The notes below the pieces were generated by a model, which did not search any database, had not been told where the DNA came from, and was given only the letters and a program-made list of their open reading frames with translations. The translations under genes and the position numbers were made by a program. This document shows, one piece after another, positions 47,646 to 59,318 of a stretch of DNA of 64,000 bases. Origin of the DNA: Codonopsis lanceolata (lineage: Eukaryota > Streptophyta > Magnoliopsida > Asterales > Campanulaceae); assembly GCA_013146195.2 (NCBI GenBank), contig CM028382.1:119549023-119613022 (forward strand). The letters are read 5' to 3'. The stretch's first letter is position 1; every line of letters starts with the position of its first letter.

Positions 47646-50600
47646 AAAGTTTCAAATTACTCCCCCAACCTACGCAAAGTGTTACAAAGATTGACGGTAT
47701 ACACAGACTACCACACCTCTCATAACCAAAAATAGTCATGAACTATTTTATCTAATACCTTTAAGACCTTAAGATCCTCGACCACCAATTATGTCTGTCG
47801 TTCGTCTCTCAATATTTTTGTCTCAAGCTATCGAAGCTTGTCGCTAACTAAAGTCTTAACATGTCTTTATATACATGCCCTAATAAAAACCTAATTTAAT
47901 AGGGATTAAAAATGTAAAACTTCTAAAACATGTCAATAAAAAAAATCATATTACAATTAGAATTAACTTATTTGAAAATTTTTAATTTCACTTTAGATTT
48001 GATACATATTTTACTATATATATATATATATGGATCTCTTGTAATTTTTTTGATTTAATCATCTCAGTATAATCTTTCGTGTCCTCCTTAAATTGGGCAC
48101 ACACTTTGTACGTTGCTTCTTTAAGAATGTCTGTAGTATTAAATTTATTCCACCACTTGGAAGGATATGTACAAAAAGATAGCGAATGTCAAAAATCATT
48201 ATATTCACATTTGTACGACCATGCCCCATAAAAATATGTCATGATTAAGCTTTGCAAGATGCTTTCGTCTCTGAATTTTGGACGAATATCTTGAGCATCT
48301 TTCTTTTAACATTTTTATTATTATTAGCAGTAATGTCTTAAAATGCTATAAAGTATTTCGATAGTGTGGCTCAGTTAGAATAATGGTGTCTTTAATAAGA
48401 CTTAAACGACAGATAACAGTGTCAATGGTGCTTTTGGTGGTGAAGCTTGAACAATAATATCATATGACTAGATCGAACATCGGTGTCTTTAGTAAAATTT
48501 GAGCAAAAGTACCTGTGATGAGATTTAAAACACTCAAAATCTTTGTTAAAAAACAAAAAATAGTACCGATTGAACTAAAACTTTTTGGTTCATAATACTC
48601 ACCAAATAGAGATTGCACCTCTTTTGATAAATAGTCATTTTTAGTAGCAATCATTTCCCATGTTAGAAAGAATGAATTTGGTATTTAAGTCCTTGTCAAA
48701 TGGAAAAAAGAATAAACCTGGTAATTAAGTATTTCATCATATTCTATTTTCAACCTTTACCTAACAAAAGAAAGTTGTCCCAAAGTGAATTTTGAAGTAG
48801 TTATTTAGTGGGAGATTTTCGTAGGGCCAAACAATAGTGTAGCAAAGATCATATCACCTTTGACAGGCTTACTATAAATAAATCATTCATAATATATATA
48901 GTAGTATATATATGTATTAACTAGTCATCATGGCTCATCTAGATTGGAAACACAAAGCCTAAAGTTATTATCTTCTTGGAAAATGCTTTTTATCTCTTTA
49001 TCAAAACTGGAGCCTGGGGAGGAGGAAGAGGAGTAAGAGTCCGCCTACAAATTTGCTTTACATTGCATTTAACAATTAAAATTGTTGAAGAGACGGATCA
49101 TTTTCTTTTTATTTTTTTGTAATTATGAAATATTAATATTATGTCTTTTGCATATTATGAAGGGTTAATTTCACTGTATATGAATATGATCATTAGATTT
49201 ATTCTTCTCTTTTTCTTGAATTTGTCTCTGTTTCTCATATCAATCTTCTTTTACGGAATATTTTGACAAAGTTAAAGGGATAATTAAATATGATTCTTGA
49301 GTCTTGTCCAATCATATGCACTCTATGTTCTGGACAAAGAGTCTACTATTTAATTTTGAAATATTTTACTTAAAAATTTTACTTTAAAAAATTAAAGTAT
49401 AAAAATTTTATTTTATTACTAATGAGCTTCTAAAAGTATCTTTTTTTTTTTTAAGTTTAACTTTCAAACGATGACTCCTTACAAATAGAAACAATGTCAT
49501 ATATTACTGTAAATTACTAAATTGGTGGGGTTCTCATGAATGATTCACACAAAATATTATACCCGTTTTATTCAAATATTTTGCATTTCCCACTTGCAAA
49601 TAGAAACAATGTCAAGGTGGGGCTGCATAAATCATAATCATAATCATTGTTCACTATTTCTTAAAATCTGTTGCAATCATCTTAATATAATTAATCTATA
49701 CTATACTCTCCCTTCCTTTCTAAATAACTGTCCTTTTTTTTTCTTTGTTGCAATTTTCTTTTCCTATTTCTAATATTTTTAAAAAAATATTTTTACTATT
49801 TTATCTTTATTTTTTATTTTTTAATTACGATCATATGCACAGAGTTTAAAAAAAAACTACGTACTATATTAATATTTATAATAAAATCAATTAATATATT
49901 TTAATTTGTGCATCTAGTCAAACCGAACGATTTTTTGCATAACGATTCTAAAACCCTTTATCAATCAAATGGGTGCAAGAGCAATAGAAAATAATCTAAA
50001 AGAGAGTAAAAAAAATAACTTACAAAAGAGACAATTTGCAATTCCATGATGTTAGATAGTGGAATTGATTGATCTACTTTGAAAATAAAAGTATTGGAAC
50101 AAAATTTATCACATTGTAGTTGTATCTATCATCATTTTATCAGTGTGTCATTAAAGAAATTATTTCTATTTGTGAATCCTAATATATTTTTACTTGCGAA
50201 CACAAGGTTTATTTCAATAAATTCTCCTTATAAATTCAGACTTGTTGAGTTTCAGAAACGAAACCCTAATTAAAAAATTGTGAATTGCATGAATATTAAC
50301 TTATGTCTCGTTTGGTGTATCATTTTAAAAACATAAAATTTTCAATGAGCAGTATTTTGAAAACATTTTTTTTTCTAGTAAACACGTTTAAAAAATTATT
50401 TACAAACGCTATTTTCATACATAAAGTAGCTGTAAATGCATCATATTTTTAAAACACTCTAAGTTAAAGAGTACGCTGCACTTTTTTAAAGGAAAACGAT
50501 ATCCTTACCACTAATCCTACAACTTTCCTTACAGCTAAGCCTTGAATTAGAAAAAAAATGTTTTGAACAAAAACAACTTTACCCTTCTTCAAAGCTTAGT

Positions 50601-51396
50601 TATAGAAAAAGTTGTAGAAATAATTGTAAAACTAACAATGTTATTTTTTTAAACGCTATATTAAAACACTTTTTAAAAAATTACGTTATATGTATTACCA
50701 ATATTTTGATAAAAACATTGTACCAAACAAGTAGATGGCGTAAAAGAAATAAAGATGAAACAAAAGCTATAAGACGATGTTAATAGTGATGGAATTTGTG
50801 ATGGACGCTGAGCAGGGAGCGTGAGAGTAGGAAAAGTGAAAAGCTAAAGGTAACACCTATAGGCTATAATTTAGATAAAAGATAGGACAATAGGGATCAC
50901 GGAAATTGTACGTCCAAACGGAAAATGGGACAAAATTCAAAACGTGAAAAGAGATTTTAGAATGAGGCCAACCGTTAATCACGCCCCCAACGTTTCCTCC
51001 TCTTTCTCTCTCCTCTCTCCTCTCTCATATCTTTTAAATGTACCGTACGTCCTTCCCCATTAGTTTACTCATCTCTTTAACCTCCTCACCTTCTTCCCCC
51101 GTCCGTACAACCGTAAAACGTGGGCCCATTAAATCTTTTCTTAATTAAAAATTTATGTTCTTGGCTATTCTTTATTAAACTACTTCATCTATTTTGTGTA
51201 AAGAAATTAATTTCAAAAATTATTTCTATAACATATATTTTACATTTGATGTTAACAAATTAATTATACTTAAGCATTTGTATCATTATGACTAACTATA
51301 ATGCAAGTTTTAATCTCTTAATTTCTAAACTTTTCAAATATAATCTTTTTTTTTTTTTATGAAATGAGCATACCTCTAGCCTTACATGTCAGCTAT
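47646..51396. other. Intergenic, repeat remnants only
   Basis: No gene. 49319-49490 has wording of the 'ggacaaagagtctac' MITE family. 50306-50733 is bounded by 'gtctcgtttggtgta' and 'taccaaacaagta', a possible decayed DNA transposon. Short AT runs are present. Confidence 0.45.
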
Positions 51397-51632
51397 TTCC
51401 TCCGTTTCACCCAAAGAGTCCGCATTTAAAAGTTTAATTATTAAGGATATACTAATGTCATTAAAGTTAGTAATAATTACAAAAATATTTAAGAACACAC
51501 AATGTACTTCAACACAAGTGGAAGGTAACGATGAAATGTTATAGAAATTGTAAGCATAATTTTTTAAAGTAAACTCTTAGAATGAAATATTTCAAAATAA
51601 TATAATGGACTCTTTGTCTGAAACAGATGGAG
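51397..51632. mobile_element. Stowaway-like MITE ('aaagagtcc' family)
   Basis: The ends CTCCGTTTCACCCAAAGAGT and, inverted, CTCCATCTGTTTCAGACAAA with 'gagtcc' are flanked by TA (51633-51634 on the right). The same family appears at 63831. Confidence 0.75.
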
Positions 51633-51934
51633 TATTTCATTGCCATTTATTATGGCAGCCAAAGTACGGGTCATGTGTTCATTCCCCCTTTTGTTTTCCA
51701 ATCTTGTTCAAGATTGCATAAATGTTGATTAACCCGAGCCTAATTTAATGAGGGAGTAAATATATTGAATGCAACTACGATACGACATTCACAAGGTTGC
51801 TCTTTACATCACTAAACTTGTTTATTTGGTATAGTTTAATTGGTTTGTGATACTTGTGTACTTAATTATAACGGTTGCCGTTAATTTATGTATTTTTCAA
51901 ATGAACGTTTATTTATAAAGTTATTATAAAGAGA

Positions 51935-52032
51935 TTTTTTTTTTCTCCTAAAGGGGGCATGGGAAGGGATCGAACCTGAGACCTCACACTTTGCGAAGCC
52001 CCATATCTACCACTGGGCCACCCCTTAGGGAC
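51935..52032 (-). mobile_element. tRNA-related SINE, copy 2
   Basis: On the minus strand box A (TGGCCCAGTGGTAGA) and box B (GGTTCGATCCC) are well preserved, followed by an A-tail. A 12-bp TSD with one mismatch (attataaagaga/attatgaagaga) lies at 51923-51934 and 52033-52044. It is too short and unstructured to be a working tRNA gene. Confidence 0.9.
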
Positions 52033-52044
52033 ATTATGAAGAGA

Positions 52045-53040
52045 CTTAACTAACAACATGATACTCAAATTAAACTTCATTTTCATCTTATAATAAACTA
52101 TTCAAACTCCATGATTAGAGATTGTACTAGTAAGTAGGAGGGATTCGGTCTCCATCTTGGAGAGGCCTCGATTTGAATGGCCGAATTATGCACTATTTGG
52201 AAGGGTCTTGTGTTGGCGTGACAAAGAGACTACAAACGAGTCGTTTTAGAATATGGCTCCATAGAAGCAGTCAAGCCAATAGAAGAAAGAATGGAACATG
52301 ATACAGATTGGAATGTCATCTTCATATATAGAAGCAGTCAAGGCAAAAGAATTGAGAACCAAAGTGGGTAGCTAGGTCGGATGTCTTGATTGATCCCCGA
52401 ACGAGTGTTATGAGACAATAATTGTACTTAAATAAGGGTACAACTGTCTTTATTTAAGCTTCCTTAATTTGTATGTAAATTTTCTAAAACATCGTTTATT
52501 TTGAAACAGATACTACTAAAGAGATATCATGTTTCGCTTTACGTAACTAATGATGCCATTAATTTTATAGGAGTAGCACATGATGTTGATTAAAAAACGC
52601 TTAATTTAAGAAATTTATTCGTATAAATCATTACTTGTCAACTAGACAATCATCAACATAAAACTCATCCAGCTGTTTCGTGTGATCGGAAAATAGGCCC
52701 TCATATAGCGACCATATATATTTTTTTCTTTTATCCTAAAATAAATGTCCTTTTTATAATTTTATTCCCGTGAACAAAAAAGACATTCATTTGAGACAAG
52801 GGGAAACAAATATTTCCAGAATCTCATGGTTAAGCTAAACTGAGCAAGAACCAAGCAAGGTACAAGACGTTCACATGATCCATATTTGTTCTAAAAAGAA
52901 CAAATGTGTTTTTTCTTTTTTAACAAAAAAGAATTTTTTTTAAAAAAAAAGAATAAAGAGAAATACAGAAACAATAATTATATGTACCTGCCAAGTACGC
53001 CTACCTGTACCTCTCAACTATCTCCAATAACCTTTCTATG
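52045..53040. promoter_or_regulatory. SAUR upstream region with MITE remnant
   Basis: No gene. A short remnant with inverted pieces ('ataaatgtcc' at 52741, 'gacattcat' near 52782) carries GAGACA (52793-52798), the inverse of the auxin-response core TGTCTC, about 415 bp before the SAUR start. Whether it acts is unknown. Confidence 0.35.
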
Positions 53041-53098
53041 GGTACACTCTCTCTCCCCTATTTTATTTTATTTTATTTTATTCCCCTTTCTCCCCAAT

Positions 53099-53107
53099 AT
53101 TTATATC
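53099..53107 (+). promoter_or_regulatory. Putative TATA box of the SAUR gene
   Basis: TTTATATCC about 110 bp before the ATG, within pyrimidine-rich DNA. Confidence 0.5.
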
Positions 53108-53212
53108 CTCCACTCCTCCCACCACTCTCCCCATATTCTCTCTCTATTTCTAACCTCTCTTTCTCTCTCTAAACTCACTTTCCGACTCCGACTAATTCAT
53201 CTGTGTCTTGCG

Positions 53213-53614
53213 ATGAAGAAGCTCATTCGTCGTCTCTCTCGCGTTGCCGACTCGTCTCAGTACTGTCTCCTGCGCTCCGAAACGCGCTCTGCCTCGTCGA
53301 CTCGTCCCCACCGCTCCGACTCAATGCGTGCCGCCAAGCACCGGCGGCCCGGCGGCGTGCCGGAGGGTCACCTTCCGGTCTACGTCGGAGAAGAGATGGA
53401 GCGATTCGTCGTCGGTGCACAGCTCTTAAATCACCCGATCTTCATAAAACTCCTCAATAAATCTGCTCAGGAGTACGGTTACCAGCAAAAAGGAGTTTTA
53501 CATATCCCCTGCCATGTCCTCGTTTTCGAACGAGTACTTGAAGCTTTGCGAGTCGGCGAAGAGTCTCGCGACGTTCAAGATCTTCTCGGCTCTTTGTCTG
53601 ATGAATTTCACTAG
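53213..53614 (+). CDS. SAUR-family small auxin-up RNA protein, SAUR71/72-like
   Basis: A 133-residue intronless gene. The N-terminus MKKLIRRLSRVADSS is typical of the SAUR71/72 type, followed by a serine/arginine-rich stretch (20-45) and the SAUR core: GVPEGHLPVYVGEEMERFVV (about 48-67), then LLNHPIFIKLLNKSAQEYGY and the signature GVLHIPCHVLVFE. SAURs are short-lived growth regulators; the best studied inhibit PP2C.D phosphatases and so keep plasma-membrane H+-ATPase active during cell expansion. I chose 53213 because the family begins here; the frame stays open 103 codons upstream, but that part is translated T-rich leader. The exon is far more GC-rich than its surroundings. No DST-type mRNA-instability element is clear in the 3' region. 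The reading frame appears intact. Confidence 0.95.
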   Translation: MKKLIRRLSRVADSSQYCLLRSETRSASSTRPHRSDSMRAAKHRRPGGVPEGHLPVYVGEEMERFVVGAQLLNHPIFIKLLNKSAQEYGYQQKGVLHIPCHVLVFERVLEALRVGEESRDVQDLLGSLSDEFH

Positions 53615-53904
53615 GAAAAAAAAAACTCCCGAAGATGTTAATTAGAGTCGTTGTTTTTTGTCTTACTTTTTGGATAGTGAGATTAGAGCAGATCTTGATC
53701 GTACTATTAGATCGATCTCTGTTTGATTGTATATATACTTGGTTGGTTATCAACGAAATCAAGGAGTTAAATTTAGTCTTTAAACACAAAATTGAATATT
53801 AGGCACTAGTAATTTGCATGCACATTTTCTCTCTCAGAATTGATTTTTTCACAGTTTCTGCCGTTGTTTCACCTCGGGGCCGGAGCAATACCGTTCTTGA
53901 TATA

Positions 53905-54150
53905 CTCCGTCGTTCCCTAAATTATTGTTTCTTAAACTTGAGTTTAAGAAAACATATTAGATTGAATTATTAATATTACTTTGATTTGTAATATATTTTA
54001 AAATTTATGTGTATTTGACTCATAATTAAAATATGATAAAAAAAATAACAGTAAAGTAATAAAAGTGTTGTCTTAGAAAAAAGTTTTAAACAAGATAATT
54101 ATTTTGAGATGGACGAAAAAAGAAAAAAAGACAATAATTTAGGGACGGAG
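53905..54150. mobile_element. Stowaway-like MITE downstream of SAUR
   Basis: Left end CTCCGTCGTTCCCTAAATTA and inverted right end CTCCGTCCCTAAATTATTGT, with TA on the left; the right TA is lost (TG). It lies about 290 bp after the SAUR stop. Confidence 0.75.
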
Positions 54151-54737
54151 TGAATATAAAATAAAATTTTAAAATAAATGTTTTTTAAAAAATTTCGTCG
54201 TTTCAAAATATTCAATTGATATAATATTTATGACTTACAAGCATACTAATACATAAGTATATGAAATAATTATTTAAAATTACTTTGTTTGTATATTTCA
54301 GACTTTCAGCACATTAGTTATTTTCTATTATGAATCGGTAATTTTCTTATATAGTAAAATATGCAAAATGTCTATAAAGCATATCTATAAAATATTTCAG
54401 ATTTATTCACTCTTTTAGGATCTTTCTCAATTATATCACATTCTCTCATTTTTTTGGCTCATTCGTTACATGTTTATTTGATTTTTTTGTTCATTATTCG
54501 ATTATTGTAATTCATTAATTAAATTTTTGACAAAAAAATCTAATTTTTTTTAAATCTTATCAATTAAGAGCTACTCTCTAAATTTCAATCATCTCATCAA
54601 TTCTTATTTTTTTTTTTATTCTAGGTAAATATTTTCTTAAAAATATGTTTTCCCTACAAATTCAAATGTTAAAATAAAAACTCATAATCAACTAATGAAA
54701 CTGAGAATCATCCAAATGTAAGCAACAAAAATTATTA
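54151..54737. other. AT-rich intergenic, no gene
   Basis: Low-complexity AT-rich sequence; nothing recognisable. Confidence 0.55.
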
Positions 54738-55101
54738 GTAATTTGACTTTCAAACGGGGACTCTTTACCCAGAACGAGGGAGAGTATATAATAATTGATA
54801 ATTTACAACTCAAAAATAAAATAAATTTTACATAACTTGATTGGACACATTTACATATTATATACTCCCCCTGTTTCAGGTAAATAGTCCACTATTCCAT
54901 TTTGGGATGTTTCATTTTAAGAGTTCACTTTCAAAAATTAAAGCATAAAAGTTTTATTTTTTTATTTATTAATGAACTAGTAAAAGTGTTATTTTCTTAA
55001 AAAGTTTTGATTTTCAAACTGGAACTCTTTACCCAGAACGGGGAAGTATATAATAATTGATAATTCACTATTCAAAAATAAAATAAATTTTACATAACTT
55101 T
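54738..55101. repeat. Direct duplication of about 100 bp
   Basis: 54738-54838 and 55003-55101 share 'ctctttacccagaacg', 'gtatataataattgataatt' and 'aaaataaattttacataact'. Both start with the same MITE-type right end, so the segment was copied together with MITE DNA. Confidence 0.8.
54875..55046. mobile_element. Stowaway-like MITE
   Basis: Left end CTCCCCCTGTTTCAGGTAAA and inverted right end CTTCCCCGTTCTGGGTAAAG, flanked by TA (54873-54874, 55047-55048). Confidence 0.7.
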
Positions 55102-56760
55102 CAAAGTGTTCAAAAATAAATAAAATTAGCATAATTTTCAAAGAGTTGAACCATGACCTCTTAACCAAATCAAAACAGCTTAACCAATGGGCGACAGATT
55201 CATATAACAAAGTTAAGTAACAGTATAATATTTATAACTATATATGGTTGTATTATAAGTTTGGCGTCAGTGGGACTACCCTCGAGGCCGGAGTGAGATT
55301 TTATTTTGTTGAGATCTTCAAACAGTGGACATTAAAATTAAAACTAAGAGTGGGTTTAACGGATGATCACCCAAGGCTTTCCTCCAAATCTTGTGAAATA
55401 ATGGAAGATCAAACAAATCAAAGTGAGGATCTAATTTGATTTTGCCGTCTGCAATCGCTGCCCAAGAGACGTTGCACTTTCCGAAGAAAAAAAAGTCGAA
55501 GAAAGCTAGCTCTCTCTCTCTCTCTCTCTCACGTGGAGCCAATGCTTTTTTTTTTTCCTCTTTTTTTTGATTTTCGGCCATTTTGCGATTAAAAAAATTA
55601 AGAGTATATATTTTTATCTATAAATAGAGATTTGGTTTGATTTATTTGAACACCAGATGATTTTTTTTTCAAAATTTAAAGTTATTGAAAATAAAGCTGA
55701 TGAGGGTATGAAAGATTATTGGCATTTGTGCCAAATTATTGTATAAGTTTTTTGTTTGAGCAATTTACTAGTATCAAATAAATTTTTATATTTATTTTTA
55801 ATGAATTGAATATTAAATGAAGATAAAATATGATTCTTTGTTGTAGATGCTCGAAATGGTAGTGATGTCTAGGTTGTTGTACATTTCAGTTTGTACGTTG
55901 AAAGTTGTAACCGGCTACAGGTAGGAGGTGGAAGGGGTGATGACTCATTGATAAGAGCGTTGTTTTGGACAGTATATTTGATTTCCGTAATTTCTGGTGG
56001 CTCTTCCCGACTCTCGAAACTGGTGTTGTTGGACTACTTTTGGACCAAAGTAGTAGTAGTATGATGCCTCAAACTCAAAATCGTGATTTGACCATTAGAG
56101 GGATGGCATTTTGGGGTATAAAATGAACCGTAAAGATGGCTGATCGACGGGATGAGTACTTTTAAGAATATTTTTGTCATTTATTAAGATGAAAATATTT
56201 AATATTAATTTATTCTGAGTAAAGAGTTTATTATTTTATTTTTGATGTTTCACTTAAAGAATCAATTTTTAAAAATTAAAAAAATATATCTTAAACGAGA
56301 CTATAGGAAGGAGTTTAAAAGACCATGAATTATATACTCCCAAGGTGAGTCATTTAAATGATCATAAATATTTTTAAACTATCAAGATGAATCATCTAAA
56401 CGATTTTGGAGAAGTCATTTTAAACGACTATGAATTTGTGTGAAGTACTAGGTGAGTCGTTCATGAATATGACGATGGATCCCCCTAGCTAATCCTATGG
56501 AATATGTGAGGGAGGGAAAGGAGTCGTGTCTGTTAAATATATAGGCAACTGGATCAATTTCGTGAATAACTAAAGGCGTGTACATGGACGTCAAGGTGGA
56601 TATTATGTTGTTACCGATCTTTTTTAATAATTAATGTCAAATTTATTGTAAGAGCGAGATGATTGATGATCATGGCATGGTGGCATATATGGACTCCACT
56701 ACTATTGAGTCTGTGACAAAAGGATTGGGAAGATGGCAAAGTATAGAATTATATTGCATA
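55102..56760. other. Intergenic, no gene
   Basis: Includes a CT run (55508-55531). A stretch near 56215-56310 resembles MITE interior of the 'aaagagt' family. No supported frame. Confidence 0.5.
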
Positions 56761-56945
56761 CTCTCACCCTCATTTTCGGATAAAAATTTTTCGTTTAAAA
56801 GTTAATTTTTTTTAAAAAAAATTAATATTTTTAATAATTCATTAGTGATAAAATGATATTTTTATGTCTTAATTATTAAAAATAGACTGTTTAGGTAAAA
56901 TATCTCAAAATAAAATAATAAACTATTTATGTAAAATGAAGGGAG
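56761..56945. mobile_element. Stowaway-like MITE
   Basis: Left end CTCTCACCCTCATTTTCGGA, inverted right end CTCCCTTCATTTTACATAAA, TA on both sides (56759-56760, 56946-56947). Confidence 0.65.
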
Positions 56946-56993
56946 TAATTGGATAGATGGATAGATGATGATGGTGATACGTGACAAATGTTT

Positions 56994-56995
<2 letters not shown>

Positions 56996-57048
<53 letters not shown>
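56996..57048. repeat. (TA)n microsatellite
   Basis: About 53 bp of AT dinucleotides. Confidence 0.95.
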
Positions 57049-57051
<3 letters not shown>

Positions 57052-59318
57052 TAGAGGAGGTTAATTAATAAGTGATGGTAGATTAGTTGTCCTAAAATGA
57101 TATAGTACATGTTATCACGCGTTTACGAACATGTCTTGTGCTAATGTGTAATTAATGATCAGGTGTTGTTACTTGTTGGATCTGACCATTAGACCATTAG
57201 ACCAAATAGTACTGATGGAAAGGGTAGGGATGTCATGTCATGTCATATGAGATTATGAACAACTAAAACAATTTGGACATTGTGTCAAGTGCCACCTAAT
57301 GAGATTAGGTTAACCGTAGGTAGGAAAGGAATTACGATTGATTAGTATTATTCCTCTTCCTTGGTAGGGTGTTAATTACCAATATATTCATTCCCATCTT
57401 TCCTAATTCCTAGTATACCATACATGATACATGTTCGCTGGGGATAACATGATTTCGATTTGTAATATAAATAAAAAAGGGAGAGGTAGCACAGGAATAT
57501 TAATTATAACTATTGTGATGGTGTGAACTGTGAAGGAATTGAACTTGAAGGACAAATGATGAGACAGGGATGGGGATGGGGATGGGAGTAATTTCTTTTA
57601 ATTTCCTACTAAGGAGTAAGGACTCAAGTGCAAGAGCAACATTACTATTACCACTACCATTCTTATCTGTAATAGTTGAAAGAATAAAAAATCCAATCAT
57701 TGGTCATTTGGTCCTGTCTTATGACTGGAAGCGCGGTGGACTATATATTATATATTCTGTGTGGATTGGTTTTTATTATTAAGGTTTTAGTCGTATATAA
57801 ATATTAATGTTTAATGGATTGGTCATTTGGTCCTGTCTTCATGCCTTCCCATTCCCATTCCCATCCCCACACACCAAATCAATTGGAGACTTTCACCAAT
57901 ATATATTAGAATCATTCCAACTGTACGGAAATCTATATATATAGAGAAAGAGAGAGACGGGGAGGCTTAATTCTTCTGGCCCAGTAGTAGTGTATGATGA
58001 AATAGCATGTCCTTGATTTACGCATAAGCCCACAAGCTACTTCTACCTATAATAACGCACTACTAAAATATTTCATTTGACCAAATTAAACCTTTTCAAA
58101 TAAAATTTTACATGTTTATACCGTCAAAAAATTTACACTATAATTCTATCCTTTTAAAAAAACAGACTACAATTTCTAGGACAAATCAGAAAAGAGTGAA
58201 ATTTTTATTATTATTTGGGACAAAGGGTGTATGTGTTTACATATTTTACGAAAATTATCTAAACAAATAATTAACAATAAAATATGTTTTCAGAGAGAGG
58301 ATCAGTAGTGATTCCCCACCTACTTCCTTCATGGAATAGAATATAATAAGTTAAATAAAGGAAATAATTAAGGTTGGGGTGTGAGGGGTATTTAGTCAAC
58401 ATTAAGAGTTTGTTGTATAAGAAAGTACTAAAATAGCCTCTCAAAGTCCACAACACATGTACTACTACTAAAACAAATACTACCAATTACAGTATGTGAC
58501 TCACCAACTAGGAAGAAGAATATATTGCTTCAATTTTATTTATAAACTCTTTTATGTTATATGACTAACCAACTGCTCTAATACTCAAATCAACCCTTAT
58601 TTCCTCTTCTTTTTCTTCTACTTTTCGTACCCTTAATCTCTCATTCTCTATGCTCTATTCTGTCATGTCACTGACACTGACACCAAAAAATTACTACTGA
58701 GATGTGGGTCCCAACAGCATAAGCCTCATATCTCTCCTATCACATAACATCATCCATTAGTTCACAAGCGACGCATCATTCATTTTTTTTCCCAGGATTT
58801 GAAATAAACTATAACCCTCTCCAACCAACTCCATGCACCTCACTTAAGCTATCGGAGACATGATAGATAGGAGATGTGTCATCCAAAAAGGGACACTCAC
58901 TTTGGGACATTTCAAAGTAATGAACTTGTGGAAAAGAATCACTTTCTGGTACCCAAACTTTCGTGAGACAGCCCAACATGCATGCTCCTAAGAATAAGGT
59001 CCAATTTATTCTTCATCTTTCTTTTCATACAACTCTAATGCATCGTCTCTATCGTCCAAGTAAAATTTTTCAACTACTTACTAAATAACAACAATATTCC
59101 AATTTTTCCAGCCCATCCATGATCGTGGATGCTGTCCATTTACGTAAAACATTGCGTACTCAATTTCAGTGTAGGATTGTTCATATTTGAATTATGGGTC
59201 GAATTGTATACCCATTACAGGAAGTCATACAATGGCATCAATGACAAGCCACATGAGAAGAACAAAACCTCCCAAAGAGTAACCGATCATCCTGACTACA
59301 AACAAGATGCGCACTTAC
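57049..59318. other. Intergenic, no gene
   Basis: Contains 'gggatgggga' repeats (57565-57590) with a 'cattccc' counterpart at 57845-57872, and the phrase 'attggtcatttggtcctgtct' twice (near 57700 and 57817). The expected further exons of NOC3 were sought at 58700-59318 and not seen. Confidence 0.5.

Noticed and set aside
51935..52032. tRNA gene
   Set aside because: Box A and B are present, but the sequence does not fold into a full cloverleaf with an acceptor stem, and it has an A-tail and TSD, so it is a SINE.
52904..53212. N-terminal extension of 103 codons in frame with the SAUR
   Set aside because: It translates T-rich and A-rich leader DNA (runs of F, K, N), SAURs start with MKKLIRRLSR-like residues, and a TATA-like site lies inside it.
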